Assembly: GCA_963705325.1 (NCBI GenBank)
Contig: OY970069.1
Span: 3,658,001 to 3,722,000 of the forward strand
DNA from: DATARH01 sp963705325
GTDB lineage: Bacteria > Pseudomonadota > Alphaproteobacteria > ATCC43930 > CGMCC-115725
Length of the DNA stretch: 64,000 nucleotides
Direction: 5' to 3'
Shown here: piece after piece, positions 18,329 through 26,450 of the stretch
Layout: each line of letters begins with the position of its first letter
Position numbering within the stretch: the first letter of the stretch is position 1
Notes under the pieces: generated by a model
Databases searched by the model: none
The model's input: the letters and a program-made list of their open reading frames with translations, nothing else
What the model was told of the DNA's origin: nothing
Translations under genes and position numbers: made by a program

Positions 18329-18697
18329 TCAGCGCTTGCGAGAGCCCTTCGCCGCCCGGTAAATCGTGCTGTCACTGAGTGGTTCGCCACCATTTTGCTT
18401 CATGATTTCAAAGAACGCGGCGTCGATCGGGTTTCGCGGCGGCTCAGTGAGGCGCTGGCGATGCCGCAGCCACGCCTTGCTGGCGTAGCCCTGCAGGCCG
18501 CGTGCAACGCGTTCGATTGCGCGGCTGGGAAGGTCCCCGGGCTCGTGCAGCAACTCAATTGCGACTTGAACGGCCCGATCACGCCGCCAGAGTCGAAGAG
18601 AAGTAGCGCTCGGAATGGAAAGGTGACGCGCGACGACCGCCGCATCATCAGGCGCGAGCCGGTCGAGTATGGATGCGAGGGGCTCGATCGCCGACAC
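18329..18697 (-). CDS. Hypothetical protein of the element
   Basis: 122 aa, GTG start at 18697, 15 bases after the stop of the 98-aa gene. Not recognised. The N-terminal half is helical; the C-terminus (PLSDSTIYRAAKGSRKR) looks like a short basic helix-turn-helix tail, so DNA binding is possible. No membrane segments. Confidence 0.55.
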   Translation of the reverse strand: MSAIEPLASILDRLAPDDAAVVARHLSIPSATSLRLWRRDRAVQVAIELLHEPGDLPSRAIERVARGLQGYASKAWLRHRQRLTEPPRNPIDAAFFEIMKQNGGEPLSDSTIYRAAKGSRKR

Positions 18698-18712
18698 GAC
18701 AGGATCGGTGGT

Positions 18713-19009
18713 CTAGAGCCCGGCCAACCGGGCGAGGTCGGCGTCGACGCCATCGGCGCGAAGCACCGCCGGCGCGTCTTCTATCAGCCCCAGGCGCTCG
18801 GCGAGGTCGCGCAAATGATGGCGGGCCCGCTCGCAGTTTTCCCACGGTTGGGCCGCGTCCTCGATGGCAACCAGGTACAGACCCAGGGTCGCAGAAAAAA
18901 GCTTTGCCAAGACCTTTCTGGCATCGGTTAGCTCGCCGCGCTCCCGCGCGCTTTGAAGTACCTTCCGCTCGATGAGCGTGATGATGTCGTGCAATTCAGC
19001 GTATGTCAT
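18713..19009 (-). CDS. Hypothetical helical protein of the element
   Basis: 98 aa from the ATG at 19009, preceded by GGGAAG at a proper distance; the longer open frame upstream crosses an AT-rich control region and is not believed. Not recognised; almost wholly helical (MTYAELHDIITLIERKVLQ). First gene after the terminator at 19182-19152, so it probably heads an operon that runs through the prohead protease. Confidence 0.6.
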   Translation of the reverse strand: MTYAELHDIITLIERKVLQSARERGELTDARKVLAKLFSATLGLYLVAIEDAAQPWENCERARHHLRDLAERLGLIEDAPAVLRADGVDADLARLAGL

Positions 19010-19151
19010 GGCTTCCCATCTAGACTGCAAAAGAAAACAAATACCTATTTTGGCGATTCGTCCGAGTAAATAAGACGACTTCCGACTATATATTCTGCCA
19101 AGTTTTGATTGTTTGATTGTCATCTTGAATTCAAAGTCTTTCAGAATACAG

Positions 19152-19182
19152 AAAAAAAATCCGCGCGTAGGTTGGGACGCGG
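19152..19182 (-). terminator. Terminator ending the early operon of the element
   Basis: On the minus strand CGCGT and ACGCG pair around an 8-base loop, followed by CGGA and eight T (19159-19152). It overlaps the end of the conserved 34-base stem-loop. Beyond it lies an AT-rich stretch (19010-19150) that probably contains the promoter of the next operon. Confidence 0.65.
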
Positions 19183-19214
19183 TCCGCAAATCGAAGCTTT
19201 CGAAGTTGCCGACC
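19181..19214 (-). repeat. Conserved 34-base stem-loop, copy 2 (3' UTR)
   Basis: GGTCCGCAA/TTGCCGACC (one mismatched pair) around a loop that matches copy 1 at 16390-16423 apart from one base; the flanking CCCCTAT is shared as well. Located 22 bases after the stop codon of the 192-aa gene. Confidence 0.65.
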
Positions 19215-19235
19215 CCTATCCCTCCAACGAATACT

Positions 19236-19813
19236 TCATTCGTGGCGACCCACATCATCGAGCCACAGATCAAGCGCGCTCGCGAGCGCGGCGGCTGAGT
19301 GGATAGCGCCGGCCAGCTGCAGCGCAGCGATCTCCCCGCGATGTCGCTGTTCGAGGAGCTGGTAGCCGGTCGGAAACCGGACGCGGGCCATCCCAAACGC
19401 CTGCATCTCAAGGAACGAGCCGAAGCCTGCGCACCGCGCGGACCACTCGCGATCTATTGCCGCTGCATCATCGGCAGCGCGGCGTCGTTCGGCCTCGCGC
19501 TGCGCCTCCTCGGCGAGGTAAACCTTATCCGGCGAGGACAACGCGTTCAGCTTGTCGCGGTTGCGCTGCTCGCGCTGCTGCTCAAGCATAAGGCAATAAG
19601 GTCGTATGGCACGGGACGGTTTCGGCTCTGTCGTCGCCAGCGACGGCATGCCTCCTCGACCATCGATGCCTCAAACTCCTCGACGTCCTCGAGCCAGTCT
19701 GCCGCCTGCATCTCGCGGATCGCGGCCGATACATTGTCGGTCCAGAAGTGCGACAGGAGCTTGCCGATCGCCGCCGCTTTACGGCGGCGGTCATCACTCG
19801 AGCCCGGCGGCAC
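19236..19813 (-). CDS. Conserved phage protein, apparently split by a -1 frameshift
   Basis: Two overlapping frames: 19813-19547 (88 aa) and 19589-19236 (117 aa from its first ATG). The first contains LLSHFWTDNVSAAIREMQAADW and VEEACRRWRRQSRNRPVPYD, a pattern of proteins found next to replication genes in alphaproteobacterial phages. Those proteins continue after LCL with EQQREQ-like sequence, which is exactly what the second frame supplies. Adding one base near 19583 would give a single protein of about 192 aa. Without it there are two overlapping genes, the second lacking a ribosome-binding site. Function unknown. Confidence 0.55.
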
Positions 19814-20957
19814 GGCCGAACCCCTCGATCAGATTGGTAACAGGGCCGCCCTGCCGCTTGTCGGTCCCGCGGACGTCGCAGCACCTGACGAAATACGCTG
19901 CTGGATCGCTCGGGGCCTCGGCCTCGCACTGCACTATTGCAGCGAGCACGATCGGATTGCCGTGTCGCTTGCGCATCTTGCCGAGCAGGCTTCGCGCTTG
20001 AGGCGTATTGCCGAGAATAGCTTTTCCCCGATCCCAAAGCGCCTTGATCGGGTCGATCGGCGCAAGAGCGCCCGTAGAACCGTCAGGTTCTACGGAAGGT
20101 GAGGTGGGGGTTATAGGGGGGTGTGGGGGGGAAAAGGGGGAGGGGAGGTCGTGCTCTCCATTTTCGAAAGAATTGAGCTCCGGCATGCTGACAACTATTG
20201 CGGCCATCAACGTAAAAACGAGGAGGACCCGCGTCTGAATCGGTATCCGCTCTATCCGAGGGCGTTCGTCTCGCAACAACTCAACAAAATCGTTGATCAT
20301 CGCGACCACACCCACATCGTGGATGACTGCGCGCGTTTTTGCGCGCGTTTTCTTGGACTTAGGGTCAGAGTGTTTGCCGATCCCAGCCGTCTTCATTTCG
20401 AAGGTTTTGTCTCCCCGCTTTACGGTGCGAGGTTGATCATCTGAGGAATTCCTCAGATGTACCCGTAAGCGTGCGACCGTCTTATTGTCGACGATGCACC
20501 GCCGGGCAATTTCCCGGTCGCTCCATTGTTTCCATTCCGGATCTTCTAAAAGCGCCTTGATCGCGCGCTCTTTGTCCGCGTTGGTGCGCCGCACCCCGTG
20601 CGAAGCGTTAACCCCGACGGAATAGAGGATGGCCTCCCGACGGCCCCCCTCATGGATTTCCGCCTCGATTGAGCTACGACCCGCGCTTTCGCTCGCGGCG
20701 GTGCGATAAAAACCGTCAGCGAGCCAGTAGATCGGACCATCGCCGAATACGACGATCGGGGGAAATTTTGCCCCCTCCCGCATTGCCGCGGCGTATTCCT
20801 CGATCACCGTGTTGTCGGTGTCGACGCGCGGCTGACAGGCCACGTCGCGACGGATCGCGACGATGTCGATTATTTCTATCTCGTCGGCTCGACGAGCGTC
20901 ATTGGTCCGGCGGTTTTCCCGATAGCGCGCCTGGCGCTCCGCTCCGGTGAGCGCCAT
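19794..20957 (-). CDS. ParB-like nuclease-domain protein
   Basis: 387 aa from the ATG at 20957. An N-terminal ParB-type domain (DVACQPRVDTDNTVIEEYAAAM, PPIVVFGDG, YWLADGFYR) is followed by a helix-turn-helix region (WSDREIARRCIVDNKTVARLR). A basic linker and a Pro-rich segment near residues 270-300 precede a C-terminal helical domain (LLGKMRKRHGNPIVLAAIVQCEAEAP). Such proteins occur in phages and plasmids as replication or partition regulators. Its start overlaps the excisionase-like stop by one base. Confidence 0.75.
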   Translation of the reverse strand: MALTGAERQARYRENRRTNDARRADEIEIIDIVAIRRDVACQPRVDTDNTVIEEYAAAMREGAKFPPIVVFGDGPIYWLADGFYRTAASESAGRSSIEAEIHEGGRREAILYSVGVNASHGVRRTNADKERAIKALLEDPEWKQWSDREIARRCIVDNKTVARLRVHLRNSSDDQPRTVKRGDKTFEMKTAGIGKHSDPKSKKTRAKTRAVIHDVGVVAMINDFVELLRDERPRIERIPIQTRVLLVFTLMAAIVVSMPELNSFENGEHDLPSPFSPPHPPITPTSPSVEPDGSTGALAPIDPIKALWDRGKAILGNTPQARSLLGKMRKRHGNPIVLAAIVQCEAEAPSDPAAYFVRCCDVRGTDKRQGGPVTNLIEGFGRAAGLE

Positions 20958-21187
20958 CACGGGGCTCTCGCGTCGCGCTCAGCGATCCGGGCGCGGTTCC
21001 ATTCGAGCACTTCGGCAAGAACCCGCGCTTTGCGGCCGTTCCTTCCGGTGCCGAGCTTGACAGAGCGGGGAAACCGCCCCTCCGCCTCTAAACGGTCCTG
21101 TTGCCGCTCGCTGAGACTGGTAAGCTCCTTGGACGCCCGCGGCGAAATAAAGGTGACTTCCGGAGCGAGTGCGGTTTTCTGCTGCAT
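20957..21187 (-). CDS. AlpA/excisionase-like DNA-binding protein
   Basis: 76 aa. The SERQQDRLEAEGRFPRSVKLG segment and the C-terminal VLEWNRARIAERD helix match the MerR-like fold of AlpA and excisionase proteins. These control integrase expression or the direction of recombination in integrated elements. AAGGAGG lies 6 bases upstream of the ATG. It heads the early operon with the ParB-like gene. Candidate targets are the GGGTAACG repeats near both ends. Confidence 0.75.
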   Translation of the reverse strand: MQQKTALAPEVTFISPRASKELTSLSERQQDRLEAEGRFPRSVKLGTGRNGRKARVLAEVLEWNRARIAERDARAP

Positions 21188-21287
21188 TGGGCCTCCTTGC
21201 GGCGATAGCGCTGGATGCGCGTGGTGCCGAAATGGAGGCTCCTACATAAGGGCCGATAATCGTCCCGTATCACCAGAAATAAGCACC

Positions 21288-21884
21288 CTATTTTGTGGTG
21301 GAGCGGTCGCGCTTGAGTGAGTTGGAGGAGCTTAATGCCCCCTCGATCGTGCGAGGCGATCGCGCAATACCAAATCGCTCAAGAACCAGGTGAACGAACT
21401 TCACGGCCGGTCCATCGCGGAGGAAGGCCGCATCGGGATCCACTGCATGCAGATAGAGCCGACCGATCACTTCTGCGACCAGAGGCCAGCGATCGGCATC
21501 CGACCAGCCAATAACTTCGGCCAATTCTGGCGCAGAAATCTCCATCACTTGGGCAAGAAGCGGCTCTGAAAGCGCGCCAAAGATGCCGAGATCCAGGCCG
21601 CGGTCCTGTTTCTCCCGTTTTGGGAAGGCTGCGAGCCCGATCTGCCAGGTCCGAAGGTGCGAAGCTATTTGTTCGATCGCGCCGGCGGCAGGCACAGGAG
21701 CCCCAGCTTGTCTGAGAAGGTTGGCAATGACATCCGGAGAGAGGGGCGCGCCCCATGCTGTCGGGAACTTCACCGGCGGCGCATTGCGCATTTGGATGAA
21801 CGCAGCAGCACCAGCTGACCAGTCGCCCTCGAATCCAGGCGGAACTGTCGGGCGTCGCTTATTCGGGCGCCGGCCTCTTGTCAT
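21288..21884 (-). CDS. Hypothetical protein coupled to the integrase
   Basis: 198 aa from the ATG at 21884, which overlaps the integrase stop (TAATG). Not recognised. Starts MTRGRRPNKRRPTVP (basic), then a mostly helical body. No membrane segment or signal peptide. Translational coupling to the integrase suggests a role in the integration cycle or an accessory function, but nothing in the sequence identifies it. Confidence 0.65.
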   Translation of the reverse strand: MTRGRRPNKRRPTVPPGFEGDWSAGAAAFIQMRNAPPVKFPTAWGAPLSPDVIANLLRQAGAPVPAAGAIEQIASHLRTWQIGLAAFPKREKQDRGLDLGIFGALSEPLLAQVMEISAPELAEVIGWSDADRWPLVAEVIGRLYLHAVDPDAAFLRDGPAVKFVHLVLERFGIARSPRTIEGALSSSNSLKRDRSTTK

Positions 21885-23170
21885 TATTCGCCCGCAGCGC
21901 GGAAGGGCACCACCACATTGCCGTTGGAATTCGGTCCCGTCAGCCCAGCGAGATGCGCAGCCCATCGTTCCAGCGCGTCGCGTTTCTCGTCGAGATAGGA
22001 GTGCCGGTCATAGACGCCCCGGACCCCGCCAACGACGTGACCGACAACGCGCTCGGCGATATCGGGCTGGACCCTCAGCCCGGCCAGGCCCGTTCTGACG
22101 GTGCGGCGCAGGTCATGAAGGGTCCAACCAGTCACACCTGACCGGTTGTCCAGTCTCCGTTTCGATTTTGAGAACCCGCTAAACGCAGTCCCTGGCTCGG
22201 TGCTGAACACGAACCTGTCGCAAATCTTCGGGACCTGTCGCAGCAGCCCGACGGCCGGGCCGGGCAGGGGCACCGCGTGCTCCTGATCGGTCTTATACCG
22301 CTCCGCAGGGATCACCCAGATCGCACGGTCAAGGTCGAGCTCTGCCCACTCCATCCGCGCGACTTCGTTCTTGCGCTGGCCGGTCAGCAGCAGCATCCGC
22401 ACGATGCTATCGAACGGCTGAGACTCTTCCGTTGCCTCCCATACCTTTCGAATTTCGACCTCGCTCAACACTCGATCCCGGCTCACCCGACGCAGCACCC
22501 CTGCTCGCCGGCGGCCGCGCGACGGGCTAGCTAGAAAGTTCAACTCGGCGTCGCCGCGGTCGATTGCCCAGTTGACGACGCGAATGGCGACCTCCCGCAG
22601 CTTATGTGCTGCTTGAACCTTTCCCGCGGCAAGAATGGGATCGAGCACGCCCGTCAAGTCCCGCCGCCGAAGCTCATCGAGCGGTCGGTTGCCCCATGCC
22701 GGTAGGAGATGCCGCCGGATGATGGCGCCGATCTCGGCGCCGCGAGCCAGCGCGGTGCACTCTCCTGCGATATACCGCTCTGCCGTCTCACCGAAGGTGC
22801 CGTGCTCGAAACCGGTTTCGGCTTCTATCCGGCGCGCCCGATCGCGCACAATCTTCTGCGCTGCCGCATCGCGCCGCTTCTGCGCGTTGACATCGATGCC
22901 GCGACGAACCGCTGCGGCATCACTCCTGGCACGCTCGCGCGCCTCGCCGAGGCTGATATCGCCAACGCGGCCGATCGTGATACGCGTCGGCTTGGTATCG
23001 CCGGGAAGACGCTTGGTGATAATGTACACAGGCGCGCCACTCGGCCGCACGCGGACGCCGAATCCAGGGAGTGCAAGATCGCCTTGTACAAACTCTCCCG
23101 CCGGATCTGGGTGTAGGGAGCGAACTTTTGCATCGGTCAACATCACCGGCGGGCGTTTCGGTTTTGGCAT
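21884..23170 (-). CDS. int: Tyrosine-type integrase (P4-like, DUF4102 N-terminus)
   Basis: 428 aa. The N-terminal arm-binding domain (LTDAKVRSL, LPGFGVRVRPSG, ITIGRVGDISLGEARERA) is followed by the core-binding region and the catalytic domain. The catalytic residues are visible: Arg in LLLTGQRKNEVARMEW, His-x-x-Arg in LHDLRRT, His in ERVVGHVVG and Tyr in VYDRHSY. GAGGGGG lies upstream of the ATG. It should recombine the 48-bp tRNA-Val repeats. It sits at the attR side. Confidence 0.95.
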   Translation of the reverse strand: MPKPKRPPVMLTDAKVRSLHPDPAGEFVQGDLALPGFGVRVRPSGAPVYIITKRLPGDTKPTRITIGRVGDISLGEARERARSDAAAVRRGIDVNAQKRRDAAAQKIVRDRARRIEAETGFEHGTFGETAERYIAGECTALARGAEIGAIIRRHLLPAWGNRPLDELRRRDLTGVLDPILAAGKVQAAHKLREVAIRVVNWAIDRGDAELNFLASPSRGRRRAGVLRRVSRDRVLSEVEIRKVWEATEESQPFDSIVRMLLLTGQRKNEVARMEWAELDLDRAIWVIPAERYKTDQEHAVPLPGPAVGLLRQVPKICDRFVFSTEPGTAFSGFSKSKRRLDNRSGVTGWTLHDLRRTVRTGLAGLRVQPDIAERVVGHVVGGVRGVYDRHSYLDEKRDALERWAAHLAGLTGPNSNGNVVVPFRAAGE

Positions 23171-23525
23171 GTTTCGACCCCCTCGTTAGGTCGCCGGGTA
23201 ACGCTACGGGTAACGGTCGGAAGCGACTGCCCACGCGTTACGTGCCGAACATGCTAATACGAGAAGTTCGGGTAACGCAAGCGTTCGCTGGGAAATTTTG
23301 AGGTAGAATGCATATGCGCGCCGAAATCGCCGAACATGCCATGCGACCACAAAAGTCGTTTACACCGAGGGGGTCGGGGGTTCGAATCCCTCATCGCCCA
23401 CCATGGTGTTGCGCGTGCGGCCAAGCTGAATGGCTGCGACGATTCTTGGGACCAGATTCACCGCCCGCTTACTTGACACTTACTTGCACGCGAGGGTACG
23501 AGTCGGCGCCCCGTTCGACCGATAC
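23171..23525. other. Integrase upstream region and attR flank
   Basis: No gene. It holds the right copy of the terminal repeat (23196-23216, two GGGTAACG boxes), a further GGGTAACGC (23270-23278), the attR tRNA fragment (23356-23403) and then host DNA up to tRNA-Asp. The repeats lie between 26 and 100 bases upstream of the integrase start, so Int or Xis bound there could also repress int. Confidence 0.6.
23356..23403 (+). other. attR, orphan 3' fragment of tRNA-Val
   Basis: 48 bases from the anticodon arm to CCA, lacking the acceptor 5' strand and D-arm, so not a functional tRNA. It differs from the tRNA at 9048-9122 at four positions; this is the original host 3' end displaced by integration. 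Confidence 0.85.
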
Positions 23526-23602
<77 letters not shown>

Positions 23603-23689
23603 CCGGTCATCGTAGCCGTAACTCGCTGGCGGGGCGTCGGGATGGCGTCGCTGGCGGTCATCCCATCAGCCTGGGGTCAAGGGTCTGCG

Positions 23690-24055
23690 ATGGACAGCCT
23701 GCTCGCCGAATATTTCCCGATCCTTGTCTTTCTCGCTATTGCCGGCGGGTTGGCGATGGCGATGATCGCGGCATCGTTCATCCTGGCCAGGCAACGCCCC
23801 GATTCGGAGAAGTTGTCGCCGTACGAATGCGGCTTTGAGCCGTTCGAGGATGCACGAGTTCGTTTTGACGTGCGCTATTACCTGGTCGCCATCCTTTTCA
23901 TCATCTTCGACCTTGAGGTCGCTTTCCTATTTCCCTGGGCGGTGTCGCTTGGCGACATCGGCTTGTTTGGGTTCTGGTCAATGGTGGTGTTTCTCGCGGT
24001 GTTGACCGTCGGCTTCGCCTATGAATGGATGAAGGGGGCGCTTGAATGGGAGTAA
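23690..24055 (+). CDS. nuoA: NADH-quinone oxidoreductase subunit A
   Basis: 121 aa from the ATG at 23690 (family start MDSLLAEYFPILVFL); an ATG at 23642 would add 16 residues. Three transmembrane helices and the conserved ESGLSPYECGFEP-type loop, here SEKLSPYECGFEPF. Membrane arm subunit that takes part in the quinone-site region of complex I. First gene of the nuoA-N operon; the end overlaps nuoB. Confidence 0.95.
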   Translation: MDSLLAEYFPILVFLAIAGGLAMAMIAASFILARQRPDSEKLSPYECGFEPFEDARVRFDVRYYLVAILFIIFDLEVAFLFPWAVSLGDIGLFGFWSMVVFLAVLTVGFAYEWMKGALEWE

Positions 24056-24585
24056 TCAGTCCCGGCGCACCGGTTCCGCCTAGCGCGGAGCAAGACGCGC
24101 TGCTGCGCGCGGCGACCGACGAGTTGCAGGATCGCGGGTTCATTGTCTCATCGCTCGACGCCTTGGTGAACTGGGCGCGCAGCGGTTCGCTTTGGCCGAT
24201 GACGTTCGGGCTCGCCTGCTGTGCGGTCGAGATGATGCACACCGGCGCCAGTCGCTACGACCTCGATCGCTTTGGTGTGGTCTTTCGGCCGAGTCCGCGC
24301 CAGTCGGATGTGATGATCGTCGCTGGGACGCTGTGCAACAAGATGGCGCCGGCGCTGCGCAAGGTTTACGACCAGATGGCCGAGCCTCGGTGGGTCATCT
24401 CGATGGGTTCTTGCGCCAATGGCGGCGGCTATTATCACTATTCTTATTCTGTGGTGCGCGGGTGTGATCGCATCGTCCCGGTCGATGTTTATGTTCCCGG
24501 GTGTCCGCCGACCGCTGAGGCGCTACTCTATGGCGTGCTCCTCTTACAGAAAAAGATCAAGCGTAACCGTAACTTCGACCGTTGA
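24046..24585 (+). CDS. nuoB: NADH-quinone oxidoreductase subunit B
   Basis: 179 aa. Carries the N2 [4Fe-4S] cluster ligands: adjacent cysteines in GLACCAVEMMHTG, one in MGSCANGGG and one in VPGCPPTAEAL. This cluster passes electrons to ubiquinone. The ATG lies within the last codons of nuoA (10-base overlap). Confidence 0.97.
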   Translation: MGVISPGAPVPPSAEQDALLRAATDELQDRGFIVSSLDALVNWARSGSLWPMTFGLACCAVEMMHTGASRYDLDRFGVVFRPSPRQSDVMIVAGTLCNKMAPALRKVYDQMAEPRWVISMGSCANGGGYYHYSYSVVRGCDRIVPVDVYVPGCPPTAEALLYGVLLLQKKIKRNRNFDR

Positions 24586-24594
24586 GTTGCGGCG

Positions 24595-25227
24595 ATGGAC
24601 GAGAAACTCATCGCCCTCGCCGAGCATCTCGCGGCTGCTCTTCCCGGCATCGCTCAAAGCTACGTCATTCGTCACCGAGAGCTGAGTGTCAGCGTCCCCC
24701 GGGAGTCCATAGTCGAGGCGCTGACCTTCCTGCGCGATGATCCGCAATGTCGCTGCAGCATTCTCTGCGACATTTGCGGCGTTGATTATCCCGACCGGCC
24801 CATGCGCTTCGAGGTGGTCTATAATCTGCTGAGCATGCACCACAATCTGCGCATCCGCGTGAAGCTGGAGACCGACGAAGAGCAGGCCGTGCCGTCTGCC
24901 GTGGGCGTTTTCAGCGCTGCTGGCTGGTGGGAGCGCGAGGCGTGGGATCTGTTCGGCATTTATTTCAGCGATCACCCGGACCTCCGACGCATTCTGACCG
25001 ATTACGGCTTCGACGGGCACCCGCTGCGCAAGGATTTCCCGCTCACCGGTTACGTCGAACTGCGCTACGACGAGGATCAGAAACGCGTCGTTTACGAGCC
25101 CGTCAAATTGAAACAGGAATTTCGCAGCTTCGACTTTCTGTCGCCGTGGGAGGGCATGGACCACATTCTGCCCGGCGATGAAAAGGCGAGCGCCGAAGAG
25201 GCTGAGAAGGAATTGAAGGCGCCATGA
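24595..25227 (+). CDS. nuoC: NADH-quinone oxidoreductase subunit C
   Basis: 210 aa, 30-kDa subunit of the peripheral arm, without cofactor. Conserved regions include WWEREAWDLFGIYFSDHPDLRRI and FPLTGYVELRYDEDQKRVVYEP. It is a separate gene, not fused to nuoD as in enterobacteria. The end overlaps nuoD by 4 bases. Confidence 0.97.
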   Translation: MDEKLIALAEHLAAALPGIAQSYVIRHRELSVSVPRESIVEALTFLRDDPQCRCSILCDICGVDYPDRPMRFEVVYNLLSMHHNLRIRVKLETDEEQAVPSAVGVFSAAGWWEREAWDLFGIYFSDHPDLRRILTDYGFDGHPLRKDFPLTGYVELRYDEDQKRVVYEPVKLKQEFRSFDFLSPWEGMDHILPGDEKASAEEAEKELKAP

Positions 25228-26450
25228 GCGACCCCTCGATCTCGGAGACGGGAGTTGTCGCCGGCGAGCTGCTGGGCGCGCCGCATATCCGCAATTTCAC
25301 AATGAACTTCGGACCCCAGCATCCGGCCGCGCACGGCGTCATGCGCATGGTGCTGGAGCTCGATGGCGAGGTTATCGAGCGCGCCGACCCCCACATAGGC
25401 CTCCTGCATCGCGGCACCGAAAAGCTGATCGAGTACAAGACCTATCTCCAGGCGATCCCCTATTTCGACCGACTCGATTACGTATCGCCGATGTGCCAGG
25501 AGCACGCCTTTGCGCTCGCGGTCGAGAAGCTGATCGGGATCGAGCCGCCGCCGCGCGCCAAGTACATTCGCGTCCTCTTCGCCGAGATCACCCGCATCCT
25601 CAATCACTTACTGAACGTCTGCGCGTTTGGGCTCGACCTTGGGGCGATCACCCCGTTTCTTTGGGGCTTCGAGGAACGCGAGCGGCTGATGGAGTTCTAC
25701 GAGCGAGCCTCCGGCGCCCGGCTCCACGCCAATTACTTCCGTCCCGGTGGCGTCCACATGGACCTGCCGCCGCGGCTGGTCGACGATATCTTGGCCTTCT
25801 GCGAGACCTTTCCGCAAACAGTCGACGACATCGAGAACCTGCTGACCGACAACCGTATCTTCCGGCGGCGCACGGTCGATATCGGCGTCATCAGCGCGGC
25901 CGATGCGGCCGACTGGGGCCTCAGCGGGCCGATGCTCCGCGGCTCGGGAGTGCCTTGGGATTTGCGGCGCGCGCAGCCCTACGACGCCTATGGCGATGTC
26001 GAATTCGACGTGCCGATCGGCAAGAACGGCGATTGCTTCGATCGCTACCTGGTGCGCATCGAGGAGATGCGGCAGTCGCTGCGCATCATCAGGCAAGTGT
26101 TGGAGAAACTGCCGGAAGGTCCGGTCAAGACCAATGACCGCAAGGTTGCGCCGCCCCCGCGCGCTGTGATGAAGCAGTCGATGGAAGCTCTCATCCACCA
26201 TTTTAAGCTCTACACCGAGGGCTATCACGTGCCGGCGGGCGAGACCTACACGGTGGTCGAGGCCCCGAAGGGCGAGTTCGGCGTCTTCCTGGTCGCCGAC
26301 GGGACCAATCGGCCCTATCGCTGCAAGATCCGCGCACCCGGTTTTGCGTTTCTACAGGCGACCGAATTCATGTGCAAAGGCCACATGTTGGCGGATCTCG
26401 TCGCAATCGTCGGCTCGATGGATATCGTTTTCGGCGAGATCGACCGGTGA
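25224..26450 (+). CDS. nuoD: NADH-quinone oxidoreductase subunit D
   Basis: 408 aa, 49-kDa subunit that forms the quinone-binding cavity with NuoB. Recognised by NFGPQHPAAHGVMRMVLELDG at the N-terminus (the HPAAHG loop reaches the quinone) and by CKGHMLADLVAIVGSMDIVFGEIDR at the C-terminus. The first helix-rich part HRGTEKLIEYKTY is conserved. The stop overlaps the GTG start of nuoE. Confidence 0.98.
   Translation: MSDPSISETGVVAGELLGAPHIRNFTMNFGPQHPAAHGVMRMVLELDGEVIERADPHIGLLHRGTEKLIEYKTYLQAIPYFDRLDYVSPMCQEHAFALAVEKLIGIEPPPRAKYIRVLFAEITRILNHLLNVCAFGLDLGAITPFLWGFEERERLMEFYERASGARLHANYFRPGGVHMDLPPRLVDDILAFCETFPQTVDDIENLLTDNRIFRRRTVDIGVISAADAADWGLSGPMLRGSGVPWDLRRAQPYDAYGDVEFDVPIGKNGDCFDRYLVRIEEMRQSLRIIRQVLEKLPEGPVKTNDRKVAPPPRAVMKQSMEALIHHFKLYTEGYHVPAGETYTVVEAPKGEFGVFLVADGTNRPYRCKIRAPGFAFLQATEFMCKGHMLADLVAIVGSMDIVFGEIDR

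Larger units (their letters stand above)
9075..23403. mobile_element. Integrated phage-like element (14.3 kb) in tRNA-Val
   Basis: Bounded by 48-bp imperfect direct repeats of the tRNA-Val 3' end (44 of 48 identical). It carries a tyrosine integrase next to the right border and a full set of minus-strand genes that interrupt the otherwise conserved order lon-hupB-tRNA-Val-tRNA-Asp-nuoA. Recognisable phage functions are integrase, AlpA/excisionase-like regulator, ParB-like protein, HK97-type prohead protease, Mu gp44-like and gp45-like baseplate proteins and a tape-measure protein. Terminase, portal, major capsid, tail tube or sheath and lysis genes were not recognised. It is therefore either a decayed prophage or a satellite that borrows particles from a helper. 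Confidence 0.9.

Noticed and set aside
23356..23403. Second tRNA-Val
   Set aside because: Lacks the 5' half; it is the attR remnant.
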